Positions 1 to 7,415 are shown, counted from the stretch's first letter. The stretch is DNA of 29,081 nt from Bacillota bacterium (GCA_023388515.1 JAEWGD010000035.1:1-29081); one strand, 5' to 3'. Translations and numbers: made by a program. The notes: a model not told the origin generated them from the letters alone.

Positions 1-1
1 A

Positions 2-163
2 CCAAAGGCAGAGCCAAAGCCAGTGCCAACAATTGCAAAAATTCAGCTTGATGATGAGTTGGAACAGTTTGCAATTCCAACACCAAAGGCAGAGCTAAAG
101 CCAGTGCCAACAATTGCTAAGATTCAGCTTGATGATGAGTTGGAACAACTCGTGATGTCAACA
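2..163 (+). repeat. 81-bp in-frame tandem repeat, two copies
   Basis: Copy one starts at 2 and copy two at 83, a period of 81 bases or 27 codons. They differ at very few positions (for example cca versus cta at the fifth codon) until the second copy diverges after about 146. More copies may lie upstream of the window. The near-identity at DNA level suggests recent duplication. Confidence 0.85.
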
Positions 164-1054
164 AAAGATACTGAGGGAAGAACGCTTAATATAGATGATA
201 TTGATGATATGATGATTAAACCTTTGAAGGCAAAGGTTGGCATTGATGAAATGGTTAATGAAATTAAGGAAAGGTCTGAAGTTGCTACTAAGATTGAAAA
301 TGTGAGTATGTCAGCAATGGAGGAGATTTCTTCAGTTAAAGTAAATCCTGTACAGGAGGTTAAACCGAGAGCAACTGAAATAGTGCAAAAGGTTGCTGAA
401 ATACCAACTCCAAAAACAGAAGTTCAGTTTCAACCGTCAGTAATGGGGAATCAACAACCATTACAGGAAGAGGAAGAACAACCTGATATGCAGGAGATTA
501 ATACACGCAACTCCAAAAATGAACAACAAATAATATATAATGAGCTAGGGCAACCGTTATATCCAGTGTATAATGATAAAGGACAACTTTTTTACACGGC
601 AGTAGCTCCAACTAAGATGCAACAGCAACCTGAACCAGAGGTAGAAGTAGTTGTGGAAGATGTTATGGTAAAACAAACAGCAAATCCAACTGTTGCTGCT
701 CTTATTGCGGCTAATGCAAAGAAAAAAGCAGTTATTGAAGACTCGGGAGTACACAAAATAACTGAGCCGATTGTCGATTCAGTAGAGGCTGCGTTGAGCC
801 AATTGGGTGCTAGCGTTAATGAAAAGAAATCAAAAGAAGTTGTGCCTGTTTTCACTGAATATAAAACCCCACCTAAGAAAACTGGGAATAGTCAAGTGAG
901 TAACAAGAGAGAAGAACAGAATGTTCCTCTTTCTAGGGCAGAAATAAAGCGACAGAAAAAGCTTGAGAAGATTAATAGTGAGTTTGAGAAAAAGCTTAAG
1001 GAACGTGGCTTTGATTTAGATGAGGCAAAAAGAAAAAAGAGGGCTGCAAGATAA
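2..1054 (+). CDS. Repeat-bearing acidic protein, 5' end outside the window
   Basis: The reading frame is open from the first bases, so this is the C-terminal 350 residues of a longer protein. A GTG at 23 could be read as a start but lies inside a repeat and has no ribosome binding site. The visible N-terminus holds two near-identical 27-residue units (PKAE.KPVPTIAKIQLDDELEQ), and a degenerate echo (IPTPKTEVQ) comes about 100 residues later. The middle is Gln/Glu/Pro-rich and looks disordered, with a short motif NELGQPLYPVYNDKGQLFY. The last 40 residues are highly basic and probably a helical coiled coil (AEIKRQKKLEKINSEFEKKLKERG). No signal peptide or membrane segment is visible. The TPR gene follows 51 bases later on the same strand and may share the transcript. 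I do not recognise a family and assign no function. Confidence 0.8.
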   Translation, partial: PKAEPKPVPTIAKIQLDDELEQFAIPTPKAELKPVPTIAKIQLDDELEQLVMSTKDTEGRTLNIDDIDDMMIKPLKAKVGIDEMVNEIKERSEVATKIENVSMSAMEEISSVKVNPVQEVKPRATEIVQKVAEIPTPKTEVQFQPSVMGNQQPLQEEEEQPDMQEINTRNSKNEQQIIYNELGQPLYPVYNDKGQLFYTAVAPTKMQQQPEPEVEVVVEDVMVKQTANPTVAALIAANAKKKAVIEDSGVHKITEPIVDSVEAALSQLGASVNEKKSKEVVPVFTEYKTPPKKTGNSQVSNKREEQNVPLSRAEIKRQKKLEKINSEFEKKLKERGFDLDEAKRKKRAAR

Positions 1055-1105
1055 AAGAGGGTAATAAAAAAATAGTTAGACAGACAAAATGGAAAGAGGT
1101 TAAAA

Positions 1106-2110
1106 ATGAGTTATACTGAAATTATTGACGAAATTAGAGCAGGACTAAAGGGCGAATCTAAAGAGGATTTAGCATATCTTGAAAAACAGGCAGCTAAATA
1201 TAAAGAGCATAAGCTTGCGGGACAGATTATAGAAGAAATAAGCAAGATGGCTTATGAGGCACTTCCAAGCGAGAAGAAAGACGAAATGAACAGGAAGTTG
1301 TTTTATAATGGTAAAAGATTGGATATAATTTTCCGTGAAGCAAAATCTTCTGCTGAGGTTCATGACTATACTACTTCAAATAAACTGATGAAAGGCATTG
1401 TTTCCACAATAGATACTGAATTTGTTGATAGTAGTGAGAGGGAATATTTGAGCTTTAGAAATCCGCTTGAGGAATATATGTATGTGCATTTGTTTAATCC
1501 AACGATTGTGTTTCATAAGACTCCATTTAACTTTTCAGAAATGCTTAGGTTTAATGGGTATGTGCTTATTGAGTTAAAAAAGGTGGATGAAGCTATTACC
1601 TTGTTGGAAAAGGCTGTGAGGTATAATCCTGTTAATACTGATGCTTATTTTGAACTTGCTGAGGCTTATAAGTTGAGCAAAAATGCTGATGCACTTTTAA
1701 AGATAACAAAGGATACAATAAAGATTGCTACATCTTCATCTGCACTTGCAAAATGCTATTCAAATTTAGGTTTTTATTGCATTGAGGTTGAGGATTATAA
1801 ATCAGCAGTGGCGTTCTATTATCAAAGCATGAGATGTGAGGAGAATCCTGCTATTGTTGGTGAGATGAACTTTATAAGGCAGAAAACAGGTAAGGATATT
1901 GAAAAGCCAAGCGATATTGAAATTGAAGTGGCGTTCAGTAAATATGATTTAAAGCCTGGTGCAAATCAAGAAGTAATTGCGATAGCGTTTGCTTTGGGTA
2001 AACAGGCAATTGAAAAGGAACAGAATAGGTTTGCAAAATTATGTTTAGGTATAGTTTGTGATTTAACTGATGATGAGGAAGTAAAAAAGTTATATGCACA
2101 GATAAAATAA
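1106..2110 (+). CDS. TPR-repeat protein
   Basis: This is a 334-residue soluble protein with no signal peptide or membrane segment. TPR-like helical pairs are visible at roughly residues 144-176 (RFNGYVLIELKKVDEAITLLEKAVRYNP), 177-210 and 213-246 (KCYSNLGFYCIEVEDYKSAVAFYYQSM). Each has the small/aromatic spacing and the closing Asn-Pro typical of TPRs. The N-terminal 130 residues are helical and charged with no family I recognise. The ATG follows a purine-rich GGAAAGAGG about 7 bases upstream. The gene ends just before a strong terminator, so it closes the transcript that probably includes the preceding gene. TPR proteins are scaffolds for protein-protein contacts. The partner is unknown here, and the upstream repeat protein is one candidate by position only. 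Confidence 0.8.
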   Translation: MSYTEIIDEIRAGLKGESKEDLAYLEKQAAKYKEHKLAGQIIEEISKMAYEALPSEKKDEMNRKLFYNGKRLDIIFREAKSSAEVHDYTTSNKLMKGIVSTIDTEFVDSSEREYLSFRNPLEEYMYVHLFNPTIVFHKTPFNFSEMLRFNGYVLIELKKVDEAITLLEKAVRYNPVNTDAYFELAEAYKLSKNADALLKITKDTIKIATSSSALAKCYSNLGFYCIEVEDYKSAVAFYYQSMRCEENPAIVGEMNFIRQKTGKDIEKPSDIEIEVAFSKYDLKPGANQEVIAIAFALGKQAIEKEQNRFAKLCLGIVCDLTDDEEVKKLYAQIK

Positions 2111-2127
2111 TTTTATAAAAACTTTGG

Positions 2128-2160
2128 GAGGACAGGTAATTTATCTGTCCTTCTTTTTTT
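2128..2160 (+). terminator. Rho-independent terminator after the TPR gene
   Basis: AGGACAG at 2129-2135 pairs with CTGTCCT at 2145-2151, extended by wobble pairs on both sides, and is followed directly by TCTTTTTTT. Confidence 0.9.
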
Positions 2161-2262
2161 ATTGCCATTTGATAATTGTTTAGATGAGTTTGAGATAGAA
2201 AACATAAAATGACAAACTTATGAATAAGCTTTTGTATAGAATAATTATAGGGAGATGGCTAT

Positions 2263-2844
2263 ATGAATAACATTAATAGAAGAAGAAATGGAAATCAAAT
2301 GCCTAATAGGCAGATGAATAATAATCAGAATAGGCAAGTGCAAAGCAATGGGAATACGGATTTAGCGTATCCAGTTGTAAAGGCTGAGAAGCCAAATTTA
2401 TCATATGCACGAATGATTCTTGACAATATAGGGGGTTGTGCATCCGAAATGACGGCGATAACGCTGTACGCTTATAACCATGTTATTTTCAAGGAGTATG
2501 AGGACGTTGCGTCTGCGTTTGGTAAGGTTAATATAGCTGAAATGCGTCATTTTGATATTTTTAGTGAGTTAGCGTTACAGCTTGGTGAAAACCCTAGATT
2601 ATGGACACAAAGGTATAGCCAAAAGGTGTTTTGGTCGCCGTCATGCGTTAAATATTCAAAGCAGTTGGTAGAGGCTTTGAGTATTGCTGTTGAGGAGGAA
2701 AAGGCTGCGATTAAGAAATATGAGTCACAAATTGAGCAAATTCATGATGGGAATGTTGTTGAAAATCTACAAAGGATTATTATTGATGAAAAGCAACATG
2801 AGGAGATTTTTACTAGATTACTTGAAAAGTATTCGGCGAAATAG
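2263..2844 (+). CDS. Ferritin-like/rubrerythrin-type di-iron domain protein
   Basis: A 193-residue protein. Residues 1-38 are Asn/Gln/Arg-rich and probably disordered. From about residue 45 it forms a four-helix ferritin-like fold. The di-iron ligand pattern is visible: E62 in helix 1, E93-x-x-H96 in helix 2, a Glu cluster at 144-146 in helix 3, and E176-x-x-H179 in helix 4. This matches the E, ExxH, E, ExxH signature of ferritin-like proteins. There is no C-terminal rubredoxin domain, so it is not a full rubrerythrin. Many clostridial proteins of this type are small spore-coat or oxidative-stress proteins, and the function here is uncertain. AGGGAGAT at 2249-2256 supports the ATG start. Its position just before the feo operon may be relevant to iron handling, but the genes are not obviously co-transcribed. 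Confidence 0.8.
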   Translation: MNNINRRRNGNQMPNRQMNNNQNRQVQSNGNTDLAYPVVKAEKPNLSYARMILDNIGGCASEMTAITLYAYNHVIFKEYEDVASAFGKVNIAEMRHFDIFSELALQLGENPRLWTQRYSQKVFWSPSCVKYSKQLVEALSIAVEEEKAAIKKYESQIEQIHDGNVVENLQRIIIDEKQHEEIFTRLLEKYSAK

Positions 2845-2854
2845 GTTTCAAATA

Positions 2855-2920
2855 AGGCGTATATTCTACGGTTAAATTCTAGAGGTAAAGTGAGGGTTTA
2901 TATATAATAGATATACGCCT
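2855..2920. repeat. Widely spaced 10-bp inverted repeat after the ferritin-like gene
   Basis: AGGCGTATAT at 2855-2864 and ATATACGCCT at 2911-2920 are perfect complements with 46 bases between them. No run of T follows on the + strand (AAAAGTTTTGG comes next), so it is a poor terminator. It may be a leaderless structured RNA end or the footprint of a small mobile element. The rest of this 290-base gap holds the feo promoter and leader. Confidence 0.5.
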
Positions 2921-2992
2921 AAAAGTTTTGGGGTGAAATATAGCAAATATGAATAAAAGGTAAATGAATTAATAATTATTTAACAAAATCTA

Positions 2993-3021
2993 TTGACAAG
3001 CTGGGGTAGGGGTGCTATAAT
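2993..3021 (+). promoter_or_regulatory. Consensus sigma-A promoter of the feo operon
   Basis: TTGACA at 2993-2998, a 17-base spacer, and TATAAT at 3016-3021 give a perfect match to both hexamers. The expected transcription start is about 3028. A promoter this strong implies tight repression, which fits the inverted repeats that follow. Confidence 0.9.
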
Positions 3022-3030
3022 ATAAAAAAT

Positions 3031-3048
3031 AGTTAATGTATGCTAACT
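3031..3048 (+). promoter_or_regulatory. feo inverted repeat, copy 1 (putative operator)
   Basis: AGTTAA-TGTATG-CTAACT lies from about +3 to +20 of the predicted feo transcript. It is the weakest of three copies of the pattern AGTTAG-N6-CTAACT. Its position over the start of transcription suits a repressor. Confidence 0.65.
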
Positions 3049-3100
3049 GGAGATATGGTGCGGAAATGATATGAATTATTGCACTTATTTTTTCAGCAAA

Positions 3101-3122
3101 TTAGTTAGCTACTTCTAACTAA
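3101..3122 (+). promoter_or_regulatory. feo inverted repeat, copy 2, overlapping the feoA ribosome binding site
   Basis: TTAGTTAG (3101-3108), a 6-base centre, and CTAACTAA (3115-3122) form a perfect 8-bp inverted repeat. It runs into the AAAGGAGGAG ribosome binding site of the first feoA. The half-site resembles the TTAGGTTAG half of DtxR/IdeR-type boxes, which suggests a DtxR-family iron repressor (inference). As RNA it would form a hairpin touching the ribosome binding site. Confidence 0.7.
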
Positions 3123-3135
3123 AGGAGGAGTTATT

Positions 3136-3345
3136 ATGCCTTTAACGATGGCTAGAATAGGTGAAGAAATTTGCATAAAGCGTATCACTGGTAAAGACGA
3201 AACTCGTAGATTCCTTGAGAGATTAGGATTTGTAACTGGGGAAGTCGTTACAATTGTTTCCATAATTGGTGGAAGTATGATTTTGAGCGTTAAGAATGCT
3301 CGTGTTGCTCTTGATGAGGATATGGCTAGAAGAATTATGATTTAA
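3136..3345 (+). CDS. feoA: FeoA family protein (first copy)
   Basis: A 69-residue SH3-like FeoA domain, the usual size for the family. The pattern LERLGFVTGEVVTIVS followed by GSMILSVKNARVALDEDMARRIMI is typical. FeoA is a small cytoplasmic partner of the FeoB ferrous iron transporter and is thought to modulate its GTPase or assembly. It starts at ATG 3136 after AAAGGAGGAG. The second feoA begins 12 bases after its stop, so translation is probably coupled. Paired feoA genes before feoB are common in Clostridia. Regulation is likely through the promoter and inverted repeats directly upstream. Confidence 0.92.
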   Translation: MPLTMARIGEEICIKRITGKDETRRFLERLGFVTGEVVTIVSIIGGSMILSVKNARVALDEDMARRIMI

Positions 3346-3357
3346 GGGGATAGAGAA

Positions 3358-3579
3358 ATGAAAACTTTAAACTCTGTTAAATGTGGAGAATCTGCGATTA
3401 TTGTAAAACTTCATGGCGAAGGTGCTGTTAGAAGAAGGATTATGGATATGGGTATTACAAAGGGTGCGGAGGTACTTGTAAGGAAGGTTGCTCCTCTTGG
3501 TGATCCGATTGAGGTTAATGTTCGTGGTTATGAGCTTAGCATTAGAAAAGCAGATGCTGAAACGATTGAAGTTCAATAA
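3358..3579 (+). CDS. feoA: FeoA family protein (second copy)
   Basis: A 73-residue FeoA domain with the hallmark LHGEGAVRRRIMDMGITKGAEV and a C-terminal PIEVNVRGYELSIRKADAETIEV. It is closer to the canonical FeoA consensus than the first copy (the MGI.KG.EV.V and GDPIEV.VRG elements). The two copies may contact FeoB at different surfaces, or one may be regulatory. It starts at ATG 3358 after GGGGATAGAG. A 56-base gap to feoB follows, which carries the third inverted repeat, so feoB expression may be adjusted separately from the feoA pair. Confidence 0.93.
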   Translation: MKTLNSVKCGESAIIVKLHGEGAVRRRIMDMGITKGAEVLVRKVAPLGDPIEVNVRGYELSIRKADAETIEVQ

Positions 3580-3602
3580 CATTATAAAGAACTATGTAAT
3601 AT

Positions 3603-3620
3603 AGTTAGTCAACACTAACT
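3603..3620 (+). promoter_or_regulatory. feo inverted repeat, copy 3, between feoA and feoB
   Basis: AGTTAG-TCAACA-CTAACT, perfect 6-bp arms with the same 6-base spacing as copies 1 and 2, ends 5 bases before the TGGAGG ribosome binding site of feoB. I see no convincing promoter in this gap, so this copy is either a roadblock operator or acts as an RNA hairpin. Confidence 0.65.
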
Positions 3621-3635
3621 GATTTGGAGGCAAAT

Positions 3636-5792
3636 ATGGATATGAAAATTGCACTTGCGGGTAACCCAAACTCTGGTAAAACTACAATGTTTAATCAACT
3701 TACGGGTAGCTCGCAGTATGTTGGGAACTGGCCTGGTGTTACTGTTGAAAAAAAAGAGGGCAAGCTAAAGGGGTATAAAAACGTAAAAATAGTTGATTTG
3801 CCTGGAATTTATTCAATGTCACCTTATACTCTTGAGGAGGTTGTTTCCAGAGAATTTTTGATAAATGAAAAGCCTGATGCGATTATTAATATCGTTGATA
3901 GCACAAATATAGAGCGTAATCTTTATTTATCAACACAGCTTATGGAACTTGGTATTCCAGTGGTTATTGCTTTGAACATGACCGATATTGTCCGTAAAAA
4001 CGGTGATAGTATCAATGTTCCAAAGCTTGCTAATGCACTTGGTTGTGAGGTAATGGAAACATCAGCGTTAAAGGGTGAGGGCTGTATTGAGATTGCTGAA
4101 AAGGCAATTATTCTTGCAGAGAAAAAAATAAAAGCTGTTATCAGACATTCTTTTTCAGATGAGATTGAACAGGTGCTTTCACAAATTGAAACTAAGATTT
4201 CAAATTTTGTTGATAAAGAACAGCTTCGTTGGTTTTCGATTAAGCTTTTTGAACGTGATGAAAAGGTTAAGGAGCAGTTGAAACTTTCAGCAACTGTTTC
4301 AAAAAACATTGAAAATATAATTTCAGTATGTGAGCAAGAGTTTGATGATGACGGTGAAAGTATTATCACAAATGAACGCTATACATATATCACAGGTGTG
4401 ATAAAGGATACGGTGAAAAGACGCAATAAAACCAACGTAACAACGTCGGATAAAATTGACCGTATTGTTACTAATAGATTTTTAGCATTGCCGATTTTTG
4501 CAGCAGTAATGTGGCTTGTTTATTTTGTTGCAATTTCAACTGTTGGCACATGGGCGACTGACTGGGTGAATGATGTTTTGTTCGGTGAGGTTATTCCTCC
4601 TGCTGTTGAGGGATTGCTTGAAAGGCTTGGCACTGCTGAGTGGCTGAATTCGCTTGTTCTTGATGGAATTATTGGTGGTGTGGGTGCTGTTTTGGGATTC
4701 CTACCACAAATGCTTGTACTGTTTATTTTCCTTGCGATACTTGAGGATTGCGGTTATATGGCTCGTGTTGCGTTTATTATGGACAGGATATTCAAGAAGT
4801 TCGGACTTTCGGGTAAATCGTTTATTCCTATGCTGATTGGTACGGGTTGTAGTGTTCCTGGAATTATGGCATCAAGAACGATTGAAAATGAACGTGATAG
4901 AAGAATGACAATTATAACAACAAGCTTTATTCCATGTGGTGCAAAGCTCCCGATTATCGCTTTAATTGCGGGTGCTTTGTTTAGTGGCTCGATTTGGATT
5001 GCTCCAGCAGCATATTTTATCGGAGTTGCAGCAGTTATTGTTTCGGGTATTATGTTGAAGAAAACACAGGGCTTTGCAGGAGAGCCTGCACCATTCGTTA
5101 TGGAACTTCCGTCATACCATTTTCCTGGTGTCAAGGGCGTTCTTGTGCATATGTGGGATAGAGGTAAATCCTTTGTAATTAAGGCGGGTACGGTTATTTT
5201 CCTTGCTTGTGGATTGATTTGGTTTTTAAGTACATTTAATTTCTCAATGGAAATGGTTGACGCAAATGAATCGATTCTTGCTAAATTAGGTAGCATTATT
5301 GCTCCGACATTTGCTCCACTTGGTTGGGGCGACTGGAAATCAGCTGTTTCTACAATTACAGGCTTGATTGCTAAAGAAAACGTTGTAGGAACATTCGGCG
5401 TACTCTATGGATTTGAGGGGGTTGCAGAGAATGGTACTGAGATTTGGACAACTCTTGCACAGAATTTCACAAAGCTTTCAGCGTTCTCATTCCTATTATT
5501 CAATCTATTATGTGCTCCATGCTTTGCAGCAATTGGTGCTATTAAGCGTGAAATGGGAAGTGCAAAGTGGACTTGGTTTGCAGTTGGATACCAGACAGCT
5601 TTCGCTTATTCGATTTCATTAATAGTGTACCAGTTGGGCAGACTTTTCACAGGAAACGGTAATGTAATTGGCGTGTCGATTTCATTTATTTTGCTTGCAT
5701 TTATGCTTTATATGTTGTTTAAACCGTATAAGAACGGGAATAAGCCTAAATCCTACGTAAAAAAGGATACAAAGGAAAAGGTTGCAGTTTAA
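3636..5792 (+). CDS. feoB: Ferrous iron transporter FeoB
   Basis: A 718-residue inner-membrane Fe(II) transporter, normal length for FeoB. The N-terminal G domain shows G1 (GNPNSGKTT, residues 9-17), G3 (DLPGIYSM) and G4 (NMTD), followed by the helical NFeoB guanine-dissociation-inhibitor region to about residue 260. The membrane part has two Gate-type repeats with conserved stretches ILEDCGYMARVAF, IPMLIGTGCSVPGIMASR and SFIPCGAKLPI, whose cysteines are typical of the permeation path. I chose ATG 3636, five bases after TGGAGG. A TTG at 3624 overlaps the ribosome binding site and is not credible. The small Cys-rich gene begins 13 bases after the stop. Expression probably depends on iron through the three inverted repeats. 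Confidence 0.97.
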   Translation: MDMKIALAGNPNSGKTTMFNQLTGSSQYVGNWPGVTVEKKEGKLKGYKNVKIVDLPGIYSMSPYTLEEVVSREFLINEKPDAIINIVDSTNIERNLYLSTQLMELGIPVVIALNMTDIVRKNGDSINVPKLANALGCEVMETSALKGEGCIEIAEKAIILAEKKIKAVIRHSFSDEIEQVLSQIETKISNFVDKEQLRWFSIKLFERDEKVKEQLKLSATVSKNIENIISVCEQEFDDDGESIITNERYTYITGVIKDTVKRRNKTNVTTSDKIDRIVTNRFLALPIFAAVMWLVYFVAISTVGTWATDWVNDVLFGEVIPPAVEGLLERLGTAEWLNSLVLDGIIGGVGAVLGFLPQMLVLFIFLAILEDCGYMARVAFIMDRIFKKFGLSGKSFIPMLIGTGCSVPGIMASRTIENERDRRMTIITTSFIPCGAKLPIIALIAGALFSGSIWIAPAAYFIGVAAVIVSGIMLKKTQGFAGEPAPFVMELPSYHFPGVKGVLVHMWDRGKSFVIKAGTVIFLACGLIWFLSTFNFSMEMVDANESILAKLGSIIAPTFAPLGWGDWKSAVSTITGLIAKENVVGTFGVLYGFEGVAENGTEIWTTLAQNFTKLSAFSFLLFNLLCAPCFAAIGAIKREMGSAKWTWFAVGYQTAFAYSISLIVYQLGRLFTGNGNVIGVSISFILLAFMLYMLFKPYKNGNKPKSYVKKDTKEKVAV

Positions 5793-5805
5793 GGGGGTAT
5801 ATTAT

Positions 5806-5979
5806 ATGCCAACTATAATCATTAGTATTATTCTAATATCGCTATTCACTTTGGCTGGATATTATTCTTATAAGAGGTCTAAAAAAGGTGGGTGCAGTAG
5901 CTGTACAGGTTGTGCAAATGCTCAAAACTGCCATGCTATTAATAGCGATGTAAAAAAATCTACAACAAATGATGAATAG
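5806..5979 (+). CDS. FeoB-associated Cys-rich small membrane protein
   Basis: A 57-residue protein with an N-terminal membrane segment (residues 2-20, TIIISIILISLFTLAGYY), a short basic stretch (KRSKK), then the Cys cluster GGCSSCTGCANAQNC and a polar tail. This matches the small Cys-rich proteins encoded directly after feoB in many Firmicutes. They may bind iron or partner FeoB at the membrane, but the mechanism is not known. The start is ATG 5806 with GGGGGT at 5793-5798. An upstream in-frame TTG inside the end of feoB would overlap that ribosome binding site. It is the last gene of the feo transcript. Confidence 0.88.
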   Translation: MPTIIISIILISLFTLAGYYSYKRSKKGGCSSCTGCANAQNCHAINSDVKKSTTNDE

Positions 5980-5985
5980 AATAAA

Positions 5986-6021
5986 AAAATGGGTAAGGGT
6001 AACGCCTTGCCCATTTTGTTG
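5986..6021 (+). terminator. Terminator of the feo operon
   Basis: AAAATGGGTAAGG (5986-5998) pairs with CCTTGCCCATTTT (6005-6017) with one wobble. The T tract is short because the T run is part of the stem. An outer pair, TCTACAACAAA (5959-5969) with TTTGTTGTAGA (6015-6025), could extend or compete with this stem. Confidence 0.75.
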
Positions 6022-6046
6022 TAGAAAGTGGTATTTTTGATAGATT

Positions 6047-6085
6047 GGCTCTGCTCCAAACCCCACCATAGGGGATTATTCCCAA
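6047..6085 (-). repeat. Possible dispersed intergenic repeat fragment
   Basis: Read on the minus strand, this segment is GGGGTTTGGAGCAGAGCC with flanking short C/G inverted runs. It resembles the GGGTTTGGGGCAGAGCC-type intergenic element I recall from many Clostridia genomes. There is one copy here. Nothing else recognisable lies in the gap between the feo terminator and the next gene's terminator. Confidence 0.25.
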
Positions 6086-6159
6086 GTTCAAAACAGAAGT
6101 ACATTGCACAATATGGAAACAACTACGAATGTCTTTTTTTTGATATGCAGTAAATAATA

Positions 6160-6207
6160 ATAGAAATAAAAATGCACATAAATTCAACAATGCGAATTTA
6201 TGTGCAT
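6160..6207 (-). terminator. Terminator of the secreted repeat protein gene
   Basis: ATGCACATAAATTC (6172-6185) and GAATTTATGTGCAT (6194-6207) form a perfect 14-bp stem. On the minus strand it is followed by TTTTTATTTCTATT. Confidence 0.85.
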
Positions 6208-6235
6208 ATTATAGAATATAGCTTTATATAGGAGA

Positions 6236-7276
6236 TTAATCCTTGCAGTTAAGTAAGAAAGTTTTTGACTGCCTTATGCTCTCAGAAGTAACCTCACCTT
6301 TTCCGATTTGCTGTTTTAAGGCTACATAGTTAAATACGGTAATGATTGGCTCTTCAACACCGTTAGTAGGTTCCCAAATAGCTTTTAGGGAAAGACTTAG
6401 TCCAGGCTTTGCAGCAGGAACAGTAAATTTATCGCCAGCCTTATAAACCTCAGAACCATAAGACCAACCAACGAATTTATACCCCTCATATTTAAAACGG
6501 TTTCGAGGTAGAGTGATTTCTGTTCCACAAGTTCCAGCAAATGTAAAAGAAGCCTTTATTGGAGTATTTGATGAGAACAAAATATTATATGTAATGGGTG
6601 CCCATACAGCTTCCAAAGTTACATCTCTTGAAGGCATTTTATATTGTGATATAGGCGAATATTTTTCATTTGTATCAACGTCAATCCAATGAGTTAAGTT
6701 GTATCCAGCCCTTGAAAATCTTGATGAATTAGCTAAGTCAAAAGTGAATGTTTCATATCTGTCGAAAGCAACTTTAGTATGACCAGAAATTCCCTCATAG
6801 TCGCCAGCAGAGTATGTAACAGTATAAAACTTGTGGAATAGTGGAGTTAGTGTAACATTATGTTCAGGCATAACGAAATCTCCACCATTTAGATAGATGT
6901 TTTCCCCATCAGTCCAAGCGTAATTTGCATAGCCATCTCTGTAAATAGCCGCTCTGGAAATAATTAATTCAGTGTCTTTAACAATAAGAATTGGCTCTAA
7001 TATATCCGACGCTTCATAGCCAAGAGTATCGTATATTAGGTAATAGCAGTCAAAATCCTCAAAATTTGGCAAGGTTGTTTCAGGTGTAACGTCATCAGGT
7101 TCAGTGGTTTCAGTAACATCAGTAACAGTTCCATCATCAGACGTTTCTGTTGTTATAGCAGTTTCAATTATCGTATCTGTTTCGTCCGTTTCCTGCGAAA
7201 AAGTGGTTAATGTTGTCATTAGCGAAATGGCTAATGTCAGCGTGAGAATGGTTGACATAATTTTCTTTAACTTCAT
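6236..7276 (-). CDS. Secreted protein with InlB-type (Listeria-Bacteroides) repeats
   Basis: A 346-residue exported protein. Residues 1-28 are a signal peptide (basic MKLKK, hydrophobic core ILTLTLAISLMTTL), followed by a Thr/Glu/Asp-rich linker to about residue 70. Three beta-grasp-like repeats follow, recognisable by FY(T)V(T)Y...G, Y.F.GW or LTHW, a conserved tryptophan, and MP..DVTL.A.W near each end. These are the surface-protein repeats of the Listeria-Bacteroides (Flg_new) type. The C-terminal ~45 residues (ITVFNYVALKQQIGKGEV) faintly recall one half of a dockerin but lack a clear DxDxDG loop, so I do not call one. There is no LPxTG or membrane anchor. ATG 7276 has GGAG about 10 bases upstream. 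Likely extracellular or cell-surface; the ligand is unknown. It is divergent from the prepilin genes. Confidence 0.8.
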   Translation of the reverse strand: MKLKKIMSTILTLTLAISLMTTLTTFSQETDETDTIIETAITTETSDDGTVTDVTETTEPDDVTPETTLPNFEDFDCYYLIYDTLGYEASDILEPILIVKDTELIISRAAIYRDGYANYAWTDGENIYLNGGDFVMPEHNVTLTPLFHKFYTVTYSAGDYEGISGHTKVAFDRYETFTFDLANSSRFSRAGYNLTHWIDVDTNEKYSPISQYKMPSRDVTLEAVWAPITYNILFSSNTPIKASFTFAGTCGTEITLPRNRFKYEGYKFVGWSYGSEVYKAGDKFTVPAAKPGLSLSLKAIWEPTNGVEEPIITVFNYVALKQQIGKGEVTSESIRQSKTFLLNCKD

Positions 7277-7339
7277 TGGACATAATCTCCTTAAATTTGA
7301 TTTTGGGCAAGGATATACATATAACTTATTATATAAATA

Positions 7340-7367
7340 AGTTTACCACATAATATAAATTTGTCAA
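7340..7367 (-). promoter_or_regulatory. Promoter of the secreted repeat protein gene
   Basis: On the minus strand, TTGACA (7362-7367) and TAAACT (7340-7345) are separated by 16 bases. Just downstream is an AACTTATT/AATAAGTT inverted repeat at about 7322-7342. The promoter lies back to back with the pilin promoter, 20 bases away. Confidence 0.65.
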
Positions 7368-7386
7368 GTATTTCAGCCAAAAACTA

Positions 7387-7415
7387 TTGACAATACATAA
7401 AAAAACTGTTATACT
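7387..7415 (+). promoter_or_regulatory. Promoter of the prepilin pair
   Basis: TTGACA at 7387-7392, 17 bases, TATACT at 7410-7415. The predicted leader is about 77 bases and contains an inverted repeat AGCTAT (7416-7421)/ATAGCT (7447-7452). No known riboswitch motif was recognised in it. Confidence 0.85.

Noticed and set aside
4754..5296. 180-residue minus strand frame within feoB
   Set aside because: Antisense shadow of conserved FeoB membrane segments.
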